Positions 42,721-51,367 are shown, counted from the first letter of the stretch. The stretch is DNA of 64,000 bases from Cellulomonas terrae (GCF_007990265.1 NZ_BJWH01000008.1:1-64000); one strand, 5' to 3'. Translations and numbers: made by a program. The notes: generated by a model not told the origin, from the sequence alone.

Positions 42721-43105
42721 CGGCAGCCCGACCCGGCAGCCCGTGATCCTGGCGGCCGACGACGACGAGGACATCCTCGAGATGGTCGCGTTCCGGCTGG
42801 AGCGCTCCGGGTACACGGTGGTGCGTGCGCACGACGGCGCACAGGCGCTGCAGGCCGCGCGGGAGACGCTCCCCGACCTGATCGTGCTCGACGTGATGAT
42901 GCCGAAGCTGGACGGCTACGAGGTCACCCGGGCGCTGCGGGCCGACGAGGCGACCAGCCGGATCCCCGTCATCCTGCTGACCGCCCGGGTCCAGGACGCC
43001 GACGTGCAGAAGGGCTTCGACGCCGGGGCCGACGACTACGTGCGCAAGCCGTTCAGCCCGCAGGAGCTCCGGTCCCGGGTGCAGGCGATCCTCGGTCGCC
43101 GGTAG
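42710..43105 (+). CDS. Stand-alone receiver-domain response regulator
   Basis: 131 aa, a single REC domain with the acidic pair AADDDEDI, phosphoacceptor D61 in IVLDVMMPKLDGYE, the threonine in LLTARVQ and the lysine in VRKPFSPQEL. There is no output domain, so it must act by protein contact, possibly on the HEAT-repeat protein or the glycosyltransferase encoded next. It overlaps the kinase gene. Confidence 0.93.
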   Translation: MSGDGSPTRQPVILAADDDEDILEMVAFRLERSGYTVVRAHDGAQALQAARETLPDLIVLDVMMPKLDGYEVTRALRADEATSRIPVILLTARVQDADVQKGFDAGADDYVRKPFSPQELRSRVQAILGRR

Positions 43106-43117
43106 GGCGGTGCCCCG

Positions 43118-44119
43118 GTGACCCTGTTCGTCGTCATCGCGGTCCTGGCGGTGCTCGGTGCGGTCGCCGTGCTCGCGGCGCTGGAGCACCGCACGTGGCT
43201 CACCCGGCGGGAGGCGCGACGCCGCGAGACCGCGAACCGGTTGCGCCCCTCCGCGCTGGCGCTGATCGACGGTGAGGACCCGCAGGTCCCGACGCTGTCC
43301 GGTCCCGACACCCTGGTGTTCGCCGACCTGCTCGTGCACTACTCGCGCGGGCTGCGGGGCGAGGCCGACGACCGGATCTCGGGGTACTTCGAGTCGACGG
43401 GGGCGGTCGACCGCGAGCTCCGGCACCTGCACGGCGTCCGCGAGCGGTCCCGGGTGGAGGCCGCGTTCGGGCTCGGTGACCTGGGCTCGTCGCGAGCGGT
43501 GCCGGAGCTGGTGCGGGCCCTGGACGACCGCAGCGCCGACGTGCGCGCGGCGGCGACGCGCAGCCTCGGCCGGCTCGGTGCGACGACCGCCGTCCAGCAG
43601 GTGATCGCGGCGTCGGTCGCGCTCCGCGTGCCGCGGGCGGTCGCCGGTGCGGCCCTGCTGGAGATCGGTCCGCAGGCGGTGCCGTCGCTGCTGGAGCTCC
43701 TCGGGCACGAGGACCCGCACTTCCGGGCGGACGCCGCGGAGCTCATCGGTCTGCTCGGGGCCGCCAACGACGCCGACGCGCTGCCGAGCCGTCTGCGTGA
43801 CGGGTCCCCGGAGGTCCGTGCCGCGACCGCAGCGGCGCTCGGCCGGCTCGGCAGCGGGACCGCGCGCGACGAGCTCGTCGCCACCCTGCAGGACCGCGTC
43901 CCGTACGTGCGGGCGTCCGCCGCGCGCGCCCTGGGCCAGATCGGCGGCCGGACCGCCACCGCGGCGCTGCTCGAGGTCGCCCGGCACGACGAGTTCGACC
44001 CCGCCTCCGAAGCGGCCCGGGCGCTCGCCCGGATCGACCCCGCGCTGGTGCTCCGGGCCGCCGAGGAGCCCGACTCCGGCCCGCACCTGCTCGAGGCCGC
44101 GGATCGGCTGCGGCTGTGA
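43118..44119 (+). CDS. Membrane-anchored HEAT-repeat protein
   Basis: 333 aa. An N-terminal transmembrane helix (LFVVIAVLAVLGAVAVLAAL) precedes a cytoplasmic helical region and about five HEAT/PBS-lyase-like repeats (for example RVEAAFGLGDLGSSRAVPEL, DDRSADVRAAATRSLGRLGA, PYVRASAARALGQIGG). HEAT arrays are protein-protein scaffolds. Encoded between a lone receiver and a membrane glycosyltransferase (GTGA overlap with the latter), it is a plausible physical link between the two. GTG start at 43118. Confidence 0.85.
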   Translation: MTLFVVIAVLAVLGAVAVLAALEHRTWLTRREARRRETANRLRPSALALIDGEDPQVPTLSGPDTLVFADLLVHYSRGLRGEADDRISGYFESTGAVDRELRHLHGVRERSRVEAAFGLGDLGSSRAVPELVRALDDRSADVRAAATRSLGRLGATTAVQQVIAASVALRVPRAVAGAALLEIGPQAVPSLLELLGHEDPHFRADAAELIGLLGAANDADALPSRLRDGSPEVRAATAAALGRLGSGTARDELVATLQDRVPYVRASAARALGQIGGRTATAALLEVARHDEFDPASEAARALARIDPALVLRAAEEPDSGPHLLEAADRLRL

Positions 44120-45549
44120 GCGGCGCCGAGACGGTCTTCGTCGTGTTCTCCGTGCTGTCGTTCGCGTACTTCGTCGTGCTCGACCTCCTCTACCTGACGC
44201 TGACGGCGCTCGCGTGGGTCGACCTGCGCAAGAAGCTGTGGCGGCGCAACTACCTGGGTCTCGACGAGGTGTTCGCCTCCCCGCTGACCCCCGGCATCTC
44301 GGTGCTCGTCCCCGCGTACAACGAGGAGGCCGGCATCGTCGAGAGCGTCCGGTCCCTGCTCGCGCTGCGCTACCCGCGGCACGAGGTCGTCGTCATCAAC
44401 GACGGCTCGAAGGACGGCACCATCGACGCGCTCGTCGAGGCGTTCGACCTCGTGCCCGTGCGGCAGGCGATCCGGGAGGGCATCGCGACGGCCCGGATCC
44501 GCACCGCGTACGTCTCCCGCCCGCACCCCGACCTGCTCGTGCTGGACAAGGAGAACGCCGGTCGCTCGGACGCCCTCAACGCCGGCGTCAACGCCGCCCG
44601 CTACCCGTACGTGTGCATGATCGACGCCGACTCCCTGCTCGAGCAGGACGCCCTCCTGAAGATCGCCAAGCCGCTCCTGGACCAGCCCGGGTCCCTCGTC
44701 GCCGCGGGCGGCACGGTGCGCGTCGCGAACGGCTGCCGGATCGAGAACGGCCAGGTCCTCGACGTGCGTCTCGCCCGCAACCGCCTCGCCGTCGTCCAGA
44801 CCCTCGAGTACATCCGCTCGTTCCTCGTCGCGCGCGTCGGCTGGGGACGCCTCAACGCCCTCGGGCTCATCAGCGGCGCCTTCGGGATCTACGACCGGGC
44901 CCTCCTGCAGACCGTCGGCGGACTGTGGGTCGACACCGTCGGCGAGGACCTCGAGCTGACCCTGCGCCTCCACCGCTACCTGCGCGAACGCGGCGAGCCC
45001 TACCGGATCGCCTTCGTCGACGACCCCGCCTGCTGGACCGAGGTCCCCGAGGACTTCGCCACCCTCGGCCGCCAGCGACGCCGCTGGCAGCGCGGCCTCT
45101 GGGAGTCCCTGCGCCGGCACCGCACCATGATCGGCAACCCGAGGTACGGGATCGTCGGCGTGCTCGTCCTCGTCTACTTCGCCGTGTTCGAGTTCCTCAG
45201 CCCGATCTTCGCGCTCCTCGGCCTCCTGCTGACAGCCGCCCTCTGGGCCGCCGGCGTCGTGTCCACCGGCTACTTCCTGTCCATGCTCGCCGTCTCCGTC
45301 GTGCTCGGCGTCGTCCTGTCCACCGCCGCCCTCGCCATCGAGGAGCTCAGCTTCGGGCGGTACAAGCGCCGGCGCGACGTCCTGCGACTCATGGCCTACA
45401 CGGTCGTGGAGAGCATCGGTTACCACCAGGTCCACCTCACCTGGCGGCTGCTCGGGTACGTCGACATCGTCCGCGGCAAGACCGAGTGGGGCGAGCAGAA
45501 GCGCCGCGGCCTCGCCCGCCCGACGCCGACCGCCGCCCCGCGGCCGTAG
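44116..45549 (+). CDS. Membrane glycosyltransferase, family 2
   Basis: 477 aa. An N-terminal transmembrane segment, then a GT2 catalytic domain: SVLVPAYNEEAGIVESVRSLL, VVVINDGSKDG, the metal-binding MIDADSLL, the acceptor-side GEDLELTLRL, and QRRRWQRGLWESL (the processive-synthase QxxRW type). Several C-terminal transmembrane helices follow (about 340-420). This is the architecture of polysaccharide synthases such as those for cellulose-, hyaluronan- or PNAG-like polymers. The product is unknown. The kinase, receiver and HEAT protein upstream in the same operon suggest signal-controlled exopolysaccharide synthesis. Confidence 0.9.
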   Translation: MSGAETVFVVFSVLSFAYFVVLDLLYLTLTALAWVDLRKKLWRRNYLGLDEVFASPLTPGISVLVPAYNEEAGIVESVRSLLALRYPRHEVVVINDGSKDGTIDALVEAFDLVPVRQAIREGIATARIRTAYVSRPHPDLLVLDKENAGRSDALNAGVNAARYPYVCMIDADSLLEQDALLKIAKPLLDQPGSLVAAGGTVRVANGCRIENGQVLDVRLARNRLAVVQTLEYIRSFLVARVGWGRLNALGLISGAFGIYDRALLQTVGGLWVDTVGEDLELTLRLHRYLRERGEPYRIAFVDDPACWTEVPEDFATLGRQRRRWQRGLWESLRRHRTMIGNPRYGIVGVLVLVYFAVFEFLSPIFALLGLLLTAALWAAGVVSTGYFLSMLAVSVVLGVVLSTAALAIEELSFGRYKRRRDVLRLMAYTVVESIGYHQVHLTWRLLGYVDIVRGKTEWGEQKRRGLARPTPTAAPRP

Positions 45550-45612
45550 GTGGAGCGGCGTCCCGACACCCGATGGGGCAGTCACCCCCAGGGTCGTGCG
45601 CTCCCCGCCAGC

Positions 45613-45927
45613 CTACCGCAGGCTCTTGCGCCACCCTGCCGCGACGGCCTCCTCCTCGGAGCAGAACCAGCGCTCGCCGAACTCCTCGCGGATGATCGTC
45701 TCGTCGTAGAACTCCTGACCCGGCACGTGGTAGATCAGCTCACCCGAGTCGATCGAGACGTTCCCCTTGACGACGCACTCCTGTGCGGGGGCGGCCGGCG
45801 GCGCAGCCGGTACCTCCTCGACGATGCCGGCGGGTGCGGACGGCTGCACGGGCTCCGGCAGGCAACCCGCCACGGTCAGCCCGACAGCGACGGCCACCAG
45901 AGCGAGACGGACACCGGGGAAGGACAC
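45613..45927 (-). CDS. Lipoprotein with sunset domain
   Basis: 104 aa. A signal peptide ends in the lipobox VAGC, followed by a Pro-rich spacer and the compact C-terminal domain CVVKGNVSIDSGELIYHVPGQ, FYDETIIREEFGERWFCSEEEAVAAGWRKS. This is the sunset domain found at the C-terminus of many actinobacterial surface and nuclease proteins. Its two cysteines probably form a disulfide. Role unknown. Confidence 0.82.
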   Translation of the reverse strand: MSFPGVRLALVAVAVGLTVAGCLPEPVQPSAPAGIVEEVPAAPPAAPAQECVVKGNVSIDSGELIYHVPGQEFYDETIIREEFGERWFCSEEEAVAAGWRKSLR

Positions 45928-46001
45928 CGTCGAAGCGTGACCGCGACGTGGCGAGGGTGTCTATCGCCCACATGGATGCATCTGACGCGGCGGCGCCGTG
46001 C

Positions 46002-47324
46002 TCACCCGGGCGGGACGTTCTGGTTGAGCCGGAAGGTGTTGTCGGGGTCCCAGATCGTCTTCAGCGCCTGGAGGCGCGCGTACGTGGCGTCGCCGTACGC
46101 CCGGTGGACTCCCGCGGCGCCCTCGACCCCGAGCGCGTTGACGTACACGCCCTTGCTCCAGGGCTCGATCGTCGCCGCGAGCCTCCGGCACGTCGCGGCG
46201 TGCGGTTCGTCTTCGGCGGGGTCCGCCCACTTGGCGCCGACGTCGTACTCGAACCGGGTGTCGCGGTGCGCGAACGCCGTCGCTCCCGGGTCCACGTCCG
46301 CGATCGCGCCCCCGTACTGGACGAGGCTCGCGGCACCGACGTCTGCCTCCGTGTGCGCGAGGAACGCCTCCAGCGCCGCATCGGGCAGCTCCCGGACGTA
46401 GTGGCTCTTGGCGTAGCGCCGGTAGCCGTACGCCGCCCCGACGTCCGACTGCCGCTGCAGGTCGAGGTAGCTGATCGGCGCGACACGACGTTCCAGGACG
46501 GCGCCGACGCCGTCGAGCTGCGCGACCAACGGGGCAGCGTCGTCGGGCGGTCCGACCCAGACGAACCCGAGAGTGAGCGGACCCCCGGCCCGCACCTCCG
46601 CGATGAGTGTCGCGCGCCGCGGCGCGTCGTCTGCCGCCGCCAGCCACGCCCGCAGCGGTTCGAGCCCGTGCGCCGGGTCGAGATCCACCTCCGCGACGAG
46701 CGCCTGCGTGCCGACGTCGTGCAACCTCAGGTCGAACCGCGTGACGACCCCGAAGTTGCCGCCGCCACCCCGCAACCCCCAGAACAGGTCGGGGTTCTCG
46801 TCGGCCGTCGCACGCACAAGGTCGCCGTCCGCCGTCACCACCTCGTACCCGAGCGCGTTGTCGCAGGTGAGCCCCACCTGCCGGCCCAACCAGCCGACAC
46901 CCCCACCGAGCGCCAGCCCGCCGATGCCCGTGTGCGACACGATCCCCGCCGTCGTCCCCAGCCCGAACGGCTGCGTGGCCGCGTCCAACGACCCCAGCAG
47001 CGCCCCGCCCTGCACCTGGGCTGTGCGCTCATGGGGGTCGACGACGACGCCCCGCATCCGCGACAGGTCGATCATCAGCCCGCCGTCCGGCACCGCCCAC
47101 CCCGCCGCACTGTGCCCGCCGCCCCGCACCCCGATCGGCAGACCGAGCTCGCGCGCGACGCGGACCGCGGCGCGCACGTCGTCGGTGCCCGCGCAGCGGA
47201 CCACGTACTTCGGGCGACGGTCGACGGCGCCGTTCCACACGGCGCGCGCGGCGTCGTACTCGATCTCACCAGGGACGAGGACGTCGCCCTCGAAGGTGGC
47301 GGGCAGCGCTCCGGCCATCGGCAT
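46002..47324 (-). CDS. FAD-linked oxidase, berberine-bridge-enzyme-like
   Basis: 440 aa. The PP-loop FAD domain has GVRGGGHSAAGW with H71 and GLTCDNALGYEVV with C154, the two residues that form the bicovalent flavin link in BBE-like oxidases. The substrate domain follows and the C-terminal BBE motif is WDPDNTFRLNQNV. Such enzymes oxidise sugars, alcohols or alkaloids using oxygen. There is no signal peptide. The start may be 47324 (MPMAGALP) or two codons later; no strong ribosome site separates them. The promoter region (77 bases) is shared with the divergent VOC gene. Confidence 0.9.
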   Translation of the reverse strand: MPMAGALPATFEGDVLVPGEIEYDAARAVWNGAVDRRPKYVVRCAGTDDVRAAVRVARELGLPIGVRGGGHSAAGWAVPDGGLMIDLSRMRGVVVDPHERTAQVQGGALLGSLDAATQPFGLGTTAGIVSHTGIGGLALGGGVGWLGRQVGLTCDNALGYEVVTADGDLVRATADENPDLFWGLRGGGGNFGVVTRFDLRLHDVGTQALVAEVDLDPAHGLEPLRAWLAAADDAPRRATLIAEVRAGGPLTLGFVWVGPPDDAAPLVAQLDGVGAVLERRVAPISYLDLQRQSDVGAAYGYRRYAKSHYVRELPDAALEAFLAHTEADVGAASLVQYGGAIADVDPGATAFAHRDTRFEYDVGAKWADPAEDEPHAATCRRLAATIEPWSKGVYVNALGVEGAAGVHRAYGDATYARLQALKTIWDPDNTFRLNQNVPPG

Positions 47325-47401
47325 GGCACGACTCTGGCGGCTCTCGGGCGGCTCTGCCAAGGGTCTGCGGAGTGTCAGACCCCCGGTGCACGATGAAGCG
47401 C

Positions 47402-47767
47402 ATGACTCTTACGTTCAGCGGCATCGTCATCGACAGCACCGACCCCGCCACCGTGGCGGACTTCTGGCAGCAGGCCCTCGGCTGGTCCGGCCGCGGGTCC
47501 GGAGAGCGCGGCGAAGTCATCATCGAGGCACAGGAGGGCGAGACCGTCTACGGCCCGCCCAGCATCGTGTTCCAGCCCGTCCCCGAGAAGCGGACCGTGA
47601 AGAACCGCGTGCACCTCGACTTCTTCTCCGCCGACCAGGAGGCCGACGTCGCGCGGCTCGAGGCGCTGGGAGCAACCCGCGTGGACGTGGGGCAAGGACC
47701 GTCGCGCTCGTTCGTCGTGCTGGCGGACGTCGAGGGGAACGAGTTCTGCGTCCTCAGCGAGGCGTGA
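47402..47767 (+). CDS. VOC family (glyoxalase-like) protein
   Basis: 121 aa, one VOC module pair typical of actinobacterial glyoxalase-like proteins: TFSGIVIDSTDPATVADFWQQALGW, IVFQPVPEKRTVKNRVHLDFFSAD, then LEALGATRVDVGQGPSRSFVVLADVEGNEFCVL. Conserved acid and histidine positions (H in VHLDF, E in EGNEF) allow metal binding. The ATG at 47402 is preferred; an in-frame ATG at 47393 is also possible. Confidence 0.88.
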   Translation: MTLTFSGIVIDSTDPATVADFWQQALGWSGRGSGERGEVIIEAQEGETVYGPPSIVFQPVPEKRTVKNRVHLDFFSADQEADVARLEALGATRVDVGQGPSRSFVVLADVEGNEFCVLSEA

Positions 47768-47846
47768 ACTGACCGGGTCGTGCCTTGTAGGCTGACCCGG
47801 CGTCCGGGGTTCTCTCGGGCGTGCACGGGTCGCTTGTGCGGCCCGC

Positions 47847-47919
47847 GCGCCTGTAGCTCAGGGGATAGAGCACCGCTCTCCTAAAGCGGGTGTCGGCAGT
47901 TCGAATCTGCCCAGGCGCA
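47847..47919 (+). tRNA. tRNA-Arg (anticodon CCT)
   Basis: A 73-nt cloverleaf: acceptor GCGCCTG with CAGGCGC, D stem GCTC with GAGC, anticodon stem CCGCT with AGCGG around loop CTCCTAA (anticodon CCT at positions 34-36), T arm GGCAG-TTCGAAT-CTGCC, discriminator A. No CCA is encoded. The 3' end borders a region with an integrase, so it is a likely attachment site. Confidence 0.97.
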
Positions 47920-47992
47920 CAGTGTGTTGTTGCAGTTCACAGCCTTGGTGGCTGCATCCGGTGAGTCCGCCGCGGTGCTTGCAGGGGCCTCG

Positions 47993-48012
47993 TGGTCAGC
48001 AAATGGTCAGCA
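47993..48012 (+). repeat. Two 9-bp direct repeats next to the tRNA
   Basis: TGGTCAGCA occurs at 47993-48001 and 48004-48012, 11 bp apart, 74 bases after the tRNA. Short direct repeats on one helix face are the form of integrase arm-binding sites; this role is inferred. Confidence 0.5.
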
Positions 48013-48028
48013 GTCCCCAAAGACGGGC

Positions 48029-48385
48029 TCACACCACTATGAGCCGGTCGCCGATGCGGATCTGGTAGCTCTCGTAGCGGTCGCTGGAGTCGTAGGCGCG
48101 CAGCTGGGATCCGTCGGAGAACTCGAGCGTGAGGACGCCAGGCTCTAGAACGTCCGCGGAGACGACGTCGAGGCCCAGGCGGTCGGCGAGGGCCTGTGCG
48201 GCGTCCCTCGGACGCTCGAAGATTGTTGGTGCCCCGCCGGCCGACGTCATCGAGAAGTCGCCCTCGATGGAAATGCTGGCGCTGTTCGACAGATGGAGTT
48301 GCGCCTGATGCTCGCCAACCGCGATCTGCTCGATGGTGCGGCCCTTCAGGCCGCTGACGTCCGTACCAACCTCGAGTCCGTACAC
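48029..48385 (-). CDS. Small hypothetical protein, DUF6188-like
   Basis: 118 aa. A beta-rich protein with GLKGRTIEQIAVGEHQAQLHL, SISIEGDFSM, a central helix (AAQALADRLGLDV) and LTLEFSDGSQLRAYDSSDRYESYQI with a hydrophobic end. The pattern resembles DUF6188 proteins of actinobacteria, whose function is unknown. The GTG at 48385 lies 6 bases after a CACAAT hexamer, so the transcript may be leaderless. Lower GC than the flanking chromosome. Confidence 0.6.
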   Translation of the reverse strand: MYGLEVGTDVSGLKGRTIEQIAVGEHQAQLHLSNSASISIEGDFSMTSAGGAPTIFERPRDAAQALADRLGLDVVSADVLEPGVLTLEFSDGSQLRAYDSSDRYESYQIRIGDRLIVV

Positions 48386-48577
48386 GCTCGGATTGTGTCA
48401 GCGCGCGAGGGGGTCTAGATCGACTGCGACGGACGTCTTTGGTCTGCGCCCCCCTGACCCGCGCCAGCCGGCACCGCCGGATGGGGCTGCTCCGGTCGGC
48501 GCGCGGTCGCCTGCTCGGATATGGATCGACATCCGTTGCCCAGTCACCAACGGTGCCACGTCCGAGTTGTTCGCCCC

Positions 48578-49021
48578 CTAGTCCGGAGAGTGTGCGGTGA
48601 AGTCGCCTGCGTACTCATCGGCGTCGATGGCAGCACCCATGGCGGCCAGGAGACCAACCTGATCGGGGTTGAGCCACCAGCCCATGGCTCGGTAGCCCCC
48701 GTCCTCGTCATCGAAGAAGCGCACCATCATCAGGCCTGCCCTGACGTCGCCGCGGTCCACTAGTGCTCGCACTTGTTGGGTGACGGGCGCGATTCGGTTG
48801 AGTACCGAGGTTGCCTGCTGGTCGATACGGCCATGGACGTCGCAGACGATCTCCCACCGGTGTTCGGGCGGAACAGTCCGAGGAGACGTGCGAGTGGCAC
48901 CCATGACGGCGGTCCGATCCGGCGAAATACCGAGGACGTCGGCGATGTCCGCGGCGCTGACGACTTCGCTCGCGATCCAGAAGTAGCAGTACTGCCTCAC
49001 TTTCCAGGGGACATCAACCAT
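48578..49021 (-). CDS. DUF4279 domain protein
   Basis: 147 aa. YCYFWIASEVVSAADIADVLGI near the start, HRWEIVCDVHGRIDQQ and a C-terminal acidic segment match DUF4279, a family of small proteins of unknown function often encoded in accessory regions. No catalytic motif is visible. It lies on the same strand as the integrase relic that follows upstream (49064-49214). Confidence 0.75.
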   Translation of the reverse strand: MVDVPWKVRQYCYFWIASEVVSAADIADVLGISPDRTAVMGATRTSPRTVPPEHRWEIVCDVHGRIDQQATSVLNRIAPVTQQVRALVDRGDVRAGLMMVRFFDDEDGGYRAMGWWLNPDQVGLLAAMGAAIDADEYAGDFTAHSPD

Positions 49022-49063
49022 GCGGACGACGATATGGGCTACTGCCTGGTCAACCGCGCCACT

Positions 49064-49214
49064 TCAGCCGCCCGGTGACCGGTCCCCGGCACCTGGCTCC
49101 GGGAACATCGGCATCCGCTCCATCGCCACCCACCGCGCTTCGGAGAACAGGTGGCCGTAGAGGTCCATCGTCATCGTCGCGGTGGCGTGGCCGAGGATCA
49201 TCTGGACCGCCTTC
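49064..49214 (-). pseudogene. Relic of a second tyrosine integrase (C-terminal end only)
   Basis: 49095-49214 matches 50283-50402, inside the intact integrase gene, at about 111 of 120 positions by eye. On the minus strand it encodes the last part of the catalytic domain with the active-site tyrosine (MILGHATATMTMDLYGHL) and runs on to a stop at 49064-49066. The similarity ends abruptly at 49214. It is the stump of a related integrase, not a copy made by duplication of the present gene, since the tail after the match is different. Confidence 0.85.
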
Positions 49215-49242
49215 GGGGGTCGTCGATCACTACTCTGAGCCC

Positions 49243-49746
49243 GTGACGCGGGCCCACTACGACGCGTGGAAGAGCGGACGCCGACCGGCGGAGCCGAGCG
49301 ATGAGCCGGCCCAGGAGGTCTACAAGCGCGTGCTTCGCGACGAGGTCGCCCCGGCGCTTCGTACTGTCGGCTTGCGAGGATCGTCAGGCAAGTTCGCCGT
49401 GCCGTCGACGACTCACTGGGCGCAACTCGCGTTCCAGAAGTCGTACTGGAGTGATCGCGACTCGGTCTCCTTCACGGTCAACGTCTCGGTGATCCGGCGT
49501 GACGCGTGGGCGAGCGTCGTTGCCCGCGACCCGTGGATGGGCAAGGAGCCGAGCCCGACGACCCACATCGGCCCGCCTGCAGCGCAGAACCGAATCGGAT
49601 TTCTGCGGAACGAGGGAGTCGACCACTGGTGGGAGCTGACCACGGGCCAGCCCGTTGAGCCGATTCTTGACGAGGTCATGCGGGACCTCTTCTGCCTCGC
49701 ACTGCCGTGGCTCGATGCAAGGGCATCCGCCTCTGGCCTTCTGTGA
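49243..49746 (+). CDS. DUF4304-like protein
   Basis: 167 aa. VYKRVLRDEVAPALRTVGLRGSSGKFAVPSTTHWAQLAFQKSYWSDRDSVSFTVNVSV is typical of DUF4304, a family of unknown function. The C-terminal part contains WWELTTGQPVEPILDEVMRDLFCLALPWLD. GTG at 49243 lies 6 bases after TACTCT, a -10-like hexamer, so the start is likely leaderless. The gene begins 28 bases from the broken end of the integrase relic. Confidence 0.72.
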   Translation: MTRAHYDAWKSGRRPAEPSDEPAQEVYKRVLRDEVAPALRTVGLRGSSGKFAVPSTTHWAQLAFQKSYWSDRDSVSFTVNVSVIRRDAWASVVARDPWMGKEPSPTTHIGPPAAQNRIGFLRNEGVDHWWELTTGQPVEPILDEVMRDLFCLALPWLDARASASGLL

Positions 49747-49833
49747 CGCTGCGACTTCTGGGCTCGTCTTCTCGCCCTCGTTCAGGTGGGCGAAGCGCGA
49801 GATCTATGTGGTCGGACTCCGTAACATCGAGAC

Positions 49834-50019
49834 ATGCCCACGGGACCGAAGCACCTGCGTTGGTACGACACCCTGATCAACGGCGTGGAGCAGCGGAACG
49901 AGGAAGTCTGTCGATGCATGATTGGTGACGACCATGACGACAGCCAGACGCTGAGCGAATCGGACGCCAAGGACATCTGGTTGTCGAGCGGAATGGATGA
50001 GGACTACGACTTCCGCTAG
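49834..50019 (+). CDS. Small acidic hypothetical protein
   Basis: 61 aa, MPTGPKHLRWYDTLINGVEQ followed by an acidic, hydrophilic tail (IGDDHDDSQTLSESDAKDI). Not recognised. No good ribosome site precedes it. It lies within the lower-GC integrated region, where small genes are common, and may be real or chance. Confidence 0.4.
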   Translation: MPTGPKHLRWYDTLINGVEQRNEEVCRCMIGDDHDDSQTLSESDAKDIWLSSGMDEDYDFR

Positions 50020-50062
50020 GCACCCTTCCGAAGTGCCGACCTTCGACCCGACGCCGGGAGAA

Positions 50063-50203
50063 ATGATGGCCACCGACAGTTGCCCGAACTGTGGCGAGCC
50101 CACCGCAACCGAATACGCCGAGCGTCACGACTCGGCGTTCTGCTCCCCCATTACGTCTCCTGATTGCTGGGATTGGAAGAACGCGACCGTCATCGACGGA
50201 TGA
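50063..50203 (+). CDS. Very small zinc-ribbon-like protein
   Basis: 46 aa from ATG at 50063, preceded by GGGAG. It contains CPNCGEPTATEYAERHDSAFC and a final SPDCWDW, so three or four cysteines could bind zinc. No family is recognised. It ends 45 bases from the integrase stop on the opposite strand. The reading frame extends upstream to 49997 without a better start. Confidence 0.4.
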   Translation: MMATDSCPNCGEPTATEYAERHDSAFCSPITSPDCWDWKNATVIDG

Positions 50204-50248
50204 CTTAGGTCGGATCGACACCCCCGCGGCTGCCTCCGACTCCAGGAG

Positions 50249-51367
50249 TCACTTGGCGGTGGCGTCGCCCGTCGCGTTGCCGGGCTCCGGGAACATCGGC
50301 ATTCGCTCCATCGCGACCCAGGGCGCCTCTGAGAACAAGTGGCCGTAGAGGTCCATCGTCATCGTCGCTGTGGCGTGGCCGAGGATCATCTGGACCGCTT
50401 TCACGTCGGCGCCGGCGGCGATGAGAAGCGAGGCAGCAGTGTGGCGGAGGTCGTGGATCGTCGTGCCGGCCAGGCCGACCGACTGAGTGGTCTCGGTGCA
50501 GCGCGACCGGACCCGGAAGTTCGTGTTGGTCCAGATCGCGCCGGTCGGGCTTGGGAAGAGGTACGAGCCGGACGGCGCGCTGTCGATCCGGTCTCGGACG
50601 TAGGTCTCGAGCGTCGGCGGGACCGGCACGGTCCGGGTCTGGTGTGTCTTCGTCGGGCCGAAGATCGCCCCGCTGGTCCGCTTCGACTGTGGGGCGGCGC
50701 GGTGGATTCGCACTCCGAAGCCGTGCGGCGTCTGGACGACGTCGTCGACCCGCAGCGCGCACATCTCCGAGAACCGGCAGCCGGCCAGGCCGAGGAAGAG
50801 CACGACCGGTCGGCAGTTCGGCGGCATCGCGTCGGCGAGCTTGCCCAGCTGTCCCGCGCGCAGCCAGTGCGGCTCGCGTTTGGTGGTGCCCTTGGGGAGC
50901 GGGATCGAGCGGGCGACGTTGACCGAGATGCGCCGGTCGCGGACGGCGTAGTCGAGCACCAGTCGGATGACGGACAGGACGCGCCGCCGGGTGGCCGTGG
51001 CCAGCCCGCGGACCGTCATTGACGTGAGCACACGCTCGACGTCCGTCGCGGAGATAACGGCGATCGGGAAGCGTCCGAGCAGGGGGATGACGTAGGAGTC
51101 GAGCAGGAACTGCGTCGTCTCCTGGCTCCGGACCGCGAGGTGCTGTCGCGAGCCCTGCCACTCCTCGGCGAGCGTCCCGAACGACACCCGACCGCGGGTC
51201 GGGTCGATCCAGGTGCCGCGCTGGAGCTTGACCAGCTGGTCTGCTTCCCAGCGCCGGGCATCGGTCTTCCGCTGGAACGACTTCTCGGCGATGACCCGGT
51301 GCTCGAAGAAGACCTTCGCGCGCCAGGTCACCGTGCCCGAGGGCAGTGTCCGTCGCGTGACGGACAT
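50249..51367 (-). CDS. int: Tyrosine recombinase (phage-type integrase)
   Basis: 372 aa. An N-terminal arm-binding region (RAKVFFEHRVIAEKSFQRKTDA), a core-binding domain (FGTLAEEWQ, VISATDVERVLTSM), then the catalytic domain with R198 (GCRFSEM), H305 and R308 (HDLRHTAAS), H331 (LGHATATM) and the nucleophile Y341 (DLYGH). All active-site residues are present, so it should be functional. The start overlaps the short excisionase-like gene as TGATG. The likely target is tRNA-Arg(CCT) at 47847, although 2.3 kb of small genes lie between. Confidence 0.94.
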   Translation of the reverse strand: MSVTRRTLPSGTVTWRAKVFFEHRVIAEKSFQRKTDARRWEADQLVKLQRGTWIDPTRGRVSFGTLAEEWQGSRQHLAVRSQETTQFLLDSYVIPLLGRFPIAVISATDVERVLTSMTVRGLATATRRRVLSVIRLVLDYAVRDRRISVNVARSIPLPKGTTKREPHWLRAGQLGKLADAMPPNCRPVVLFLGLAGCRFSEMCALRVDDVVQTPHGFGVRIHRAAPQSKRTSGAIFGPTKTHQTRTVPVPPTLETYVRDRIDSAPSGSYLFPSPTGAIWTNTNFRVRSRCTETTQSVGLAGTTIHDLRHTAASLLIAAGADVKAVQMILGHATATMTMDLYGHLFSEAPWVAMERMPMFPEPGNATGDATAK

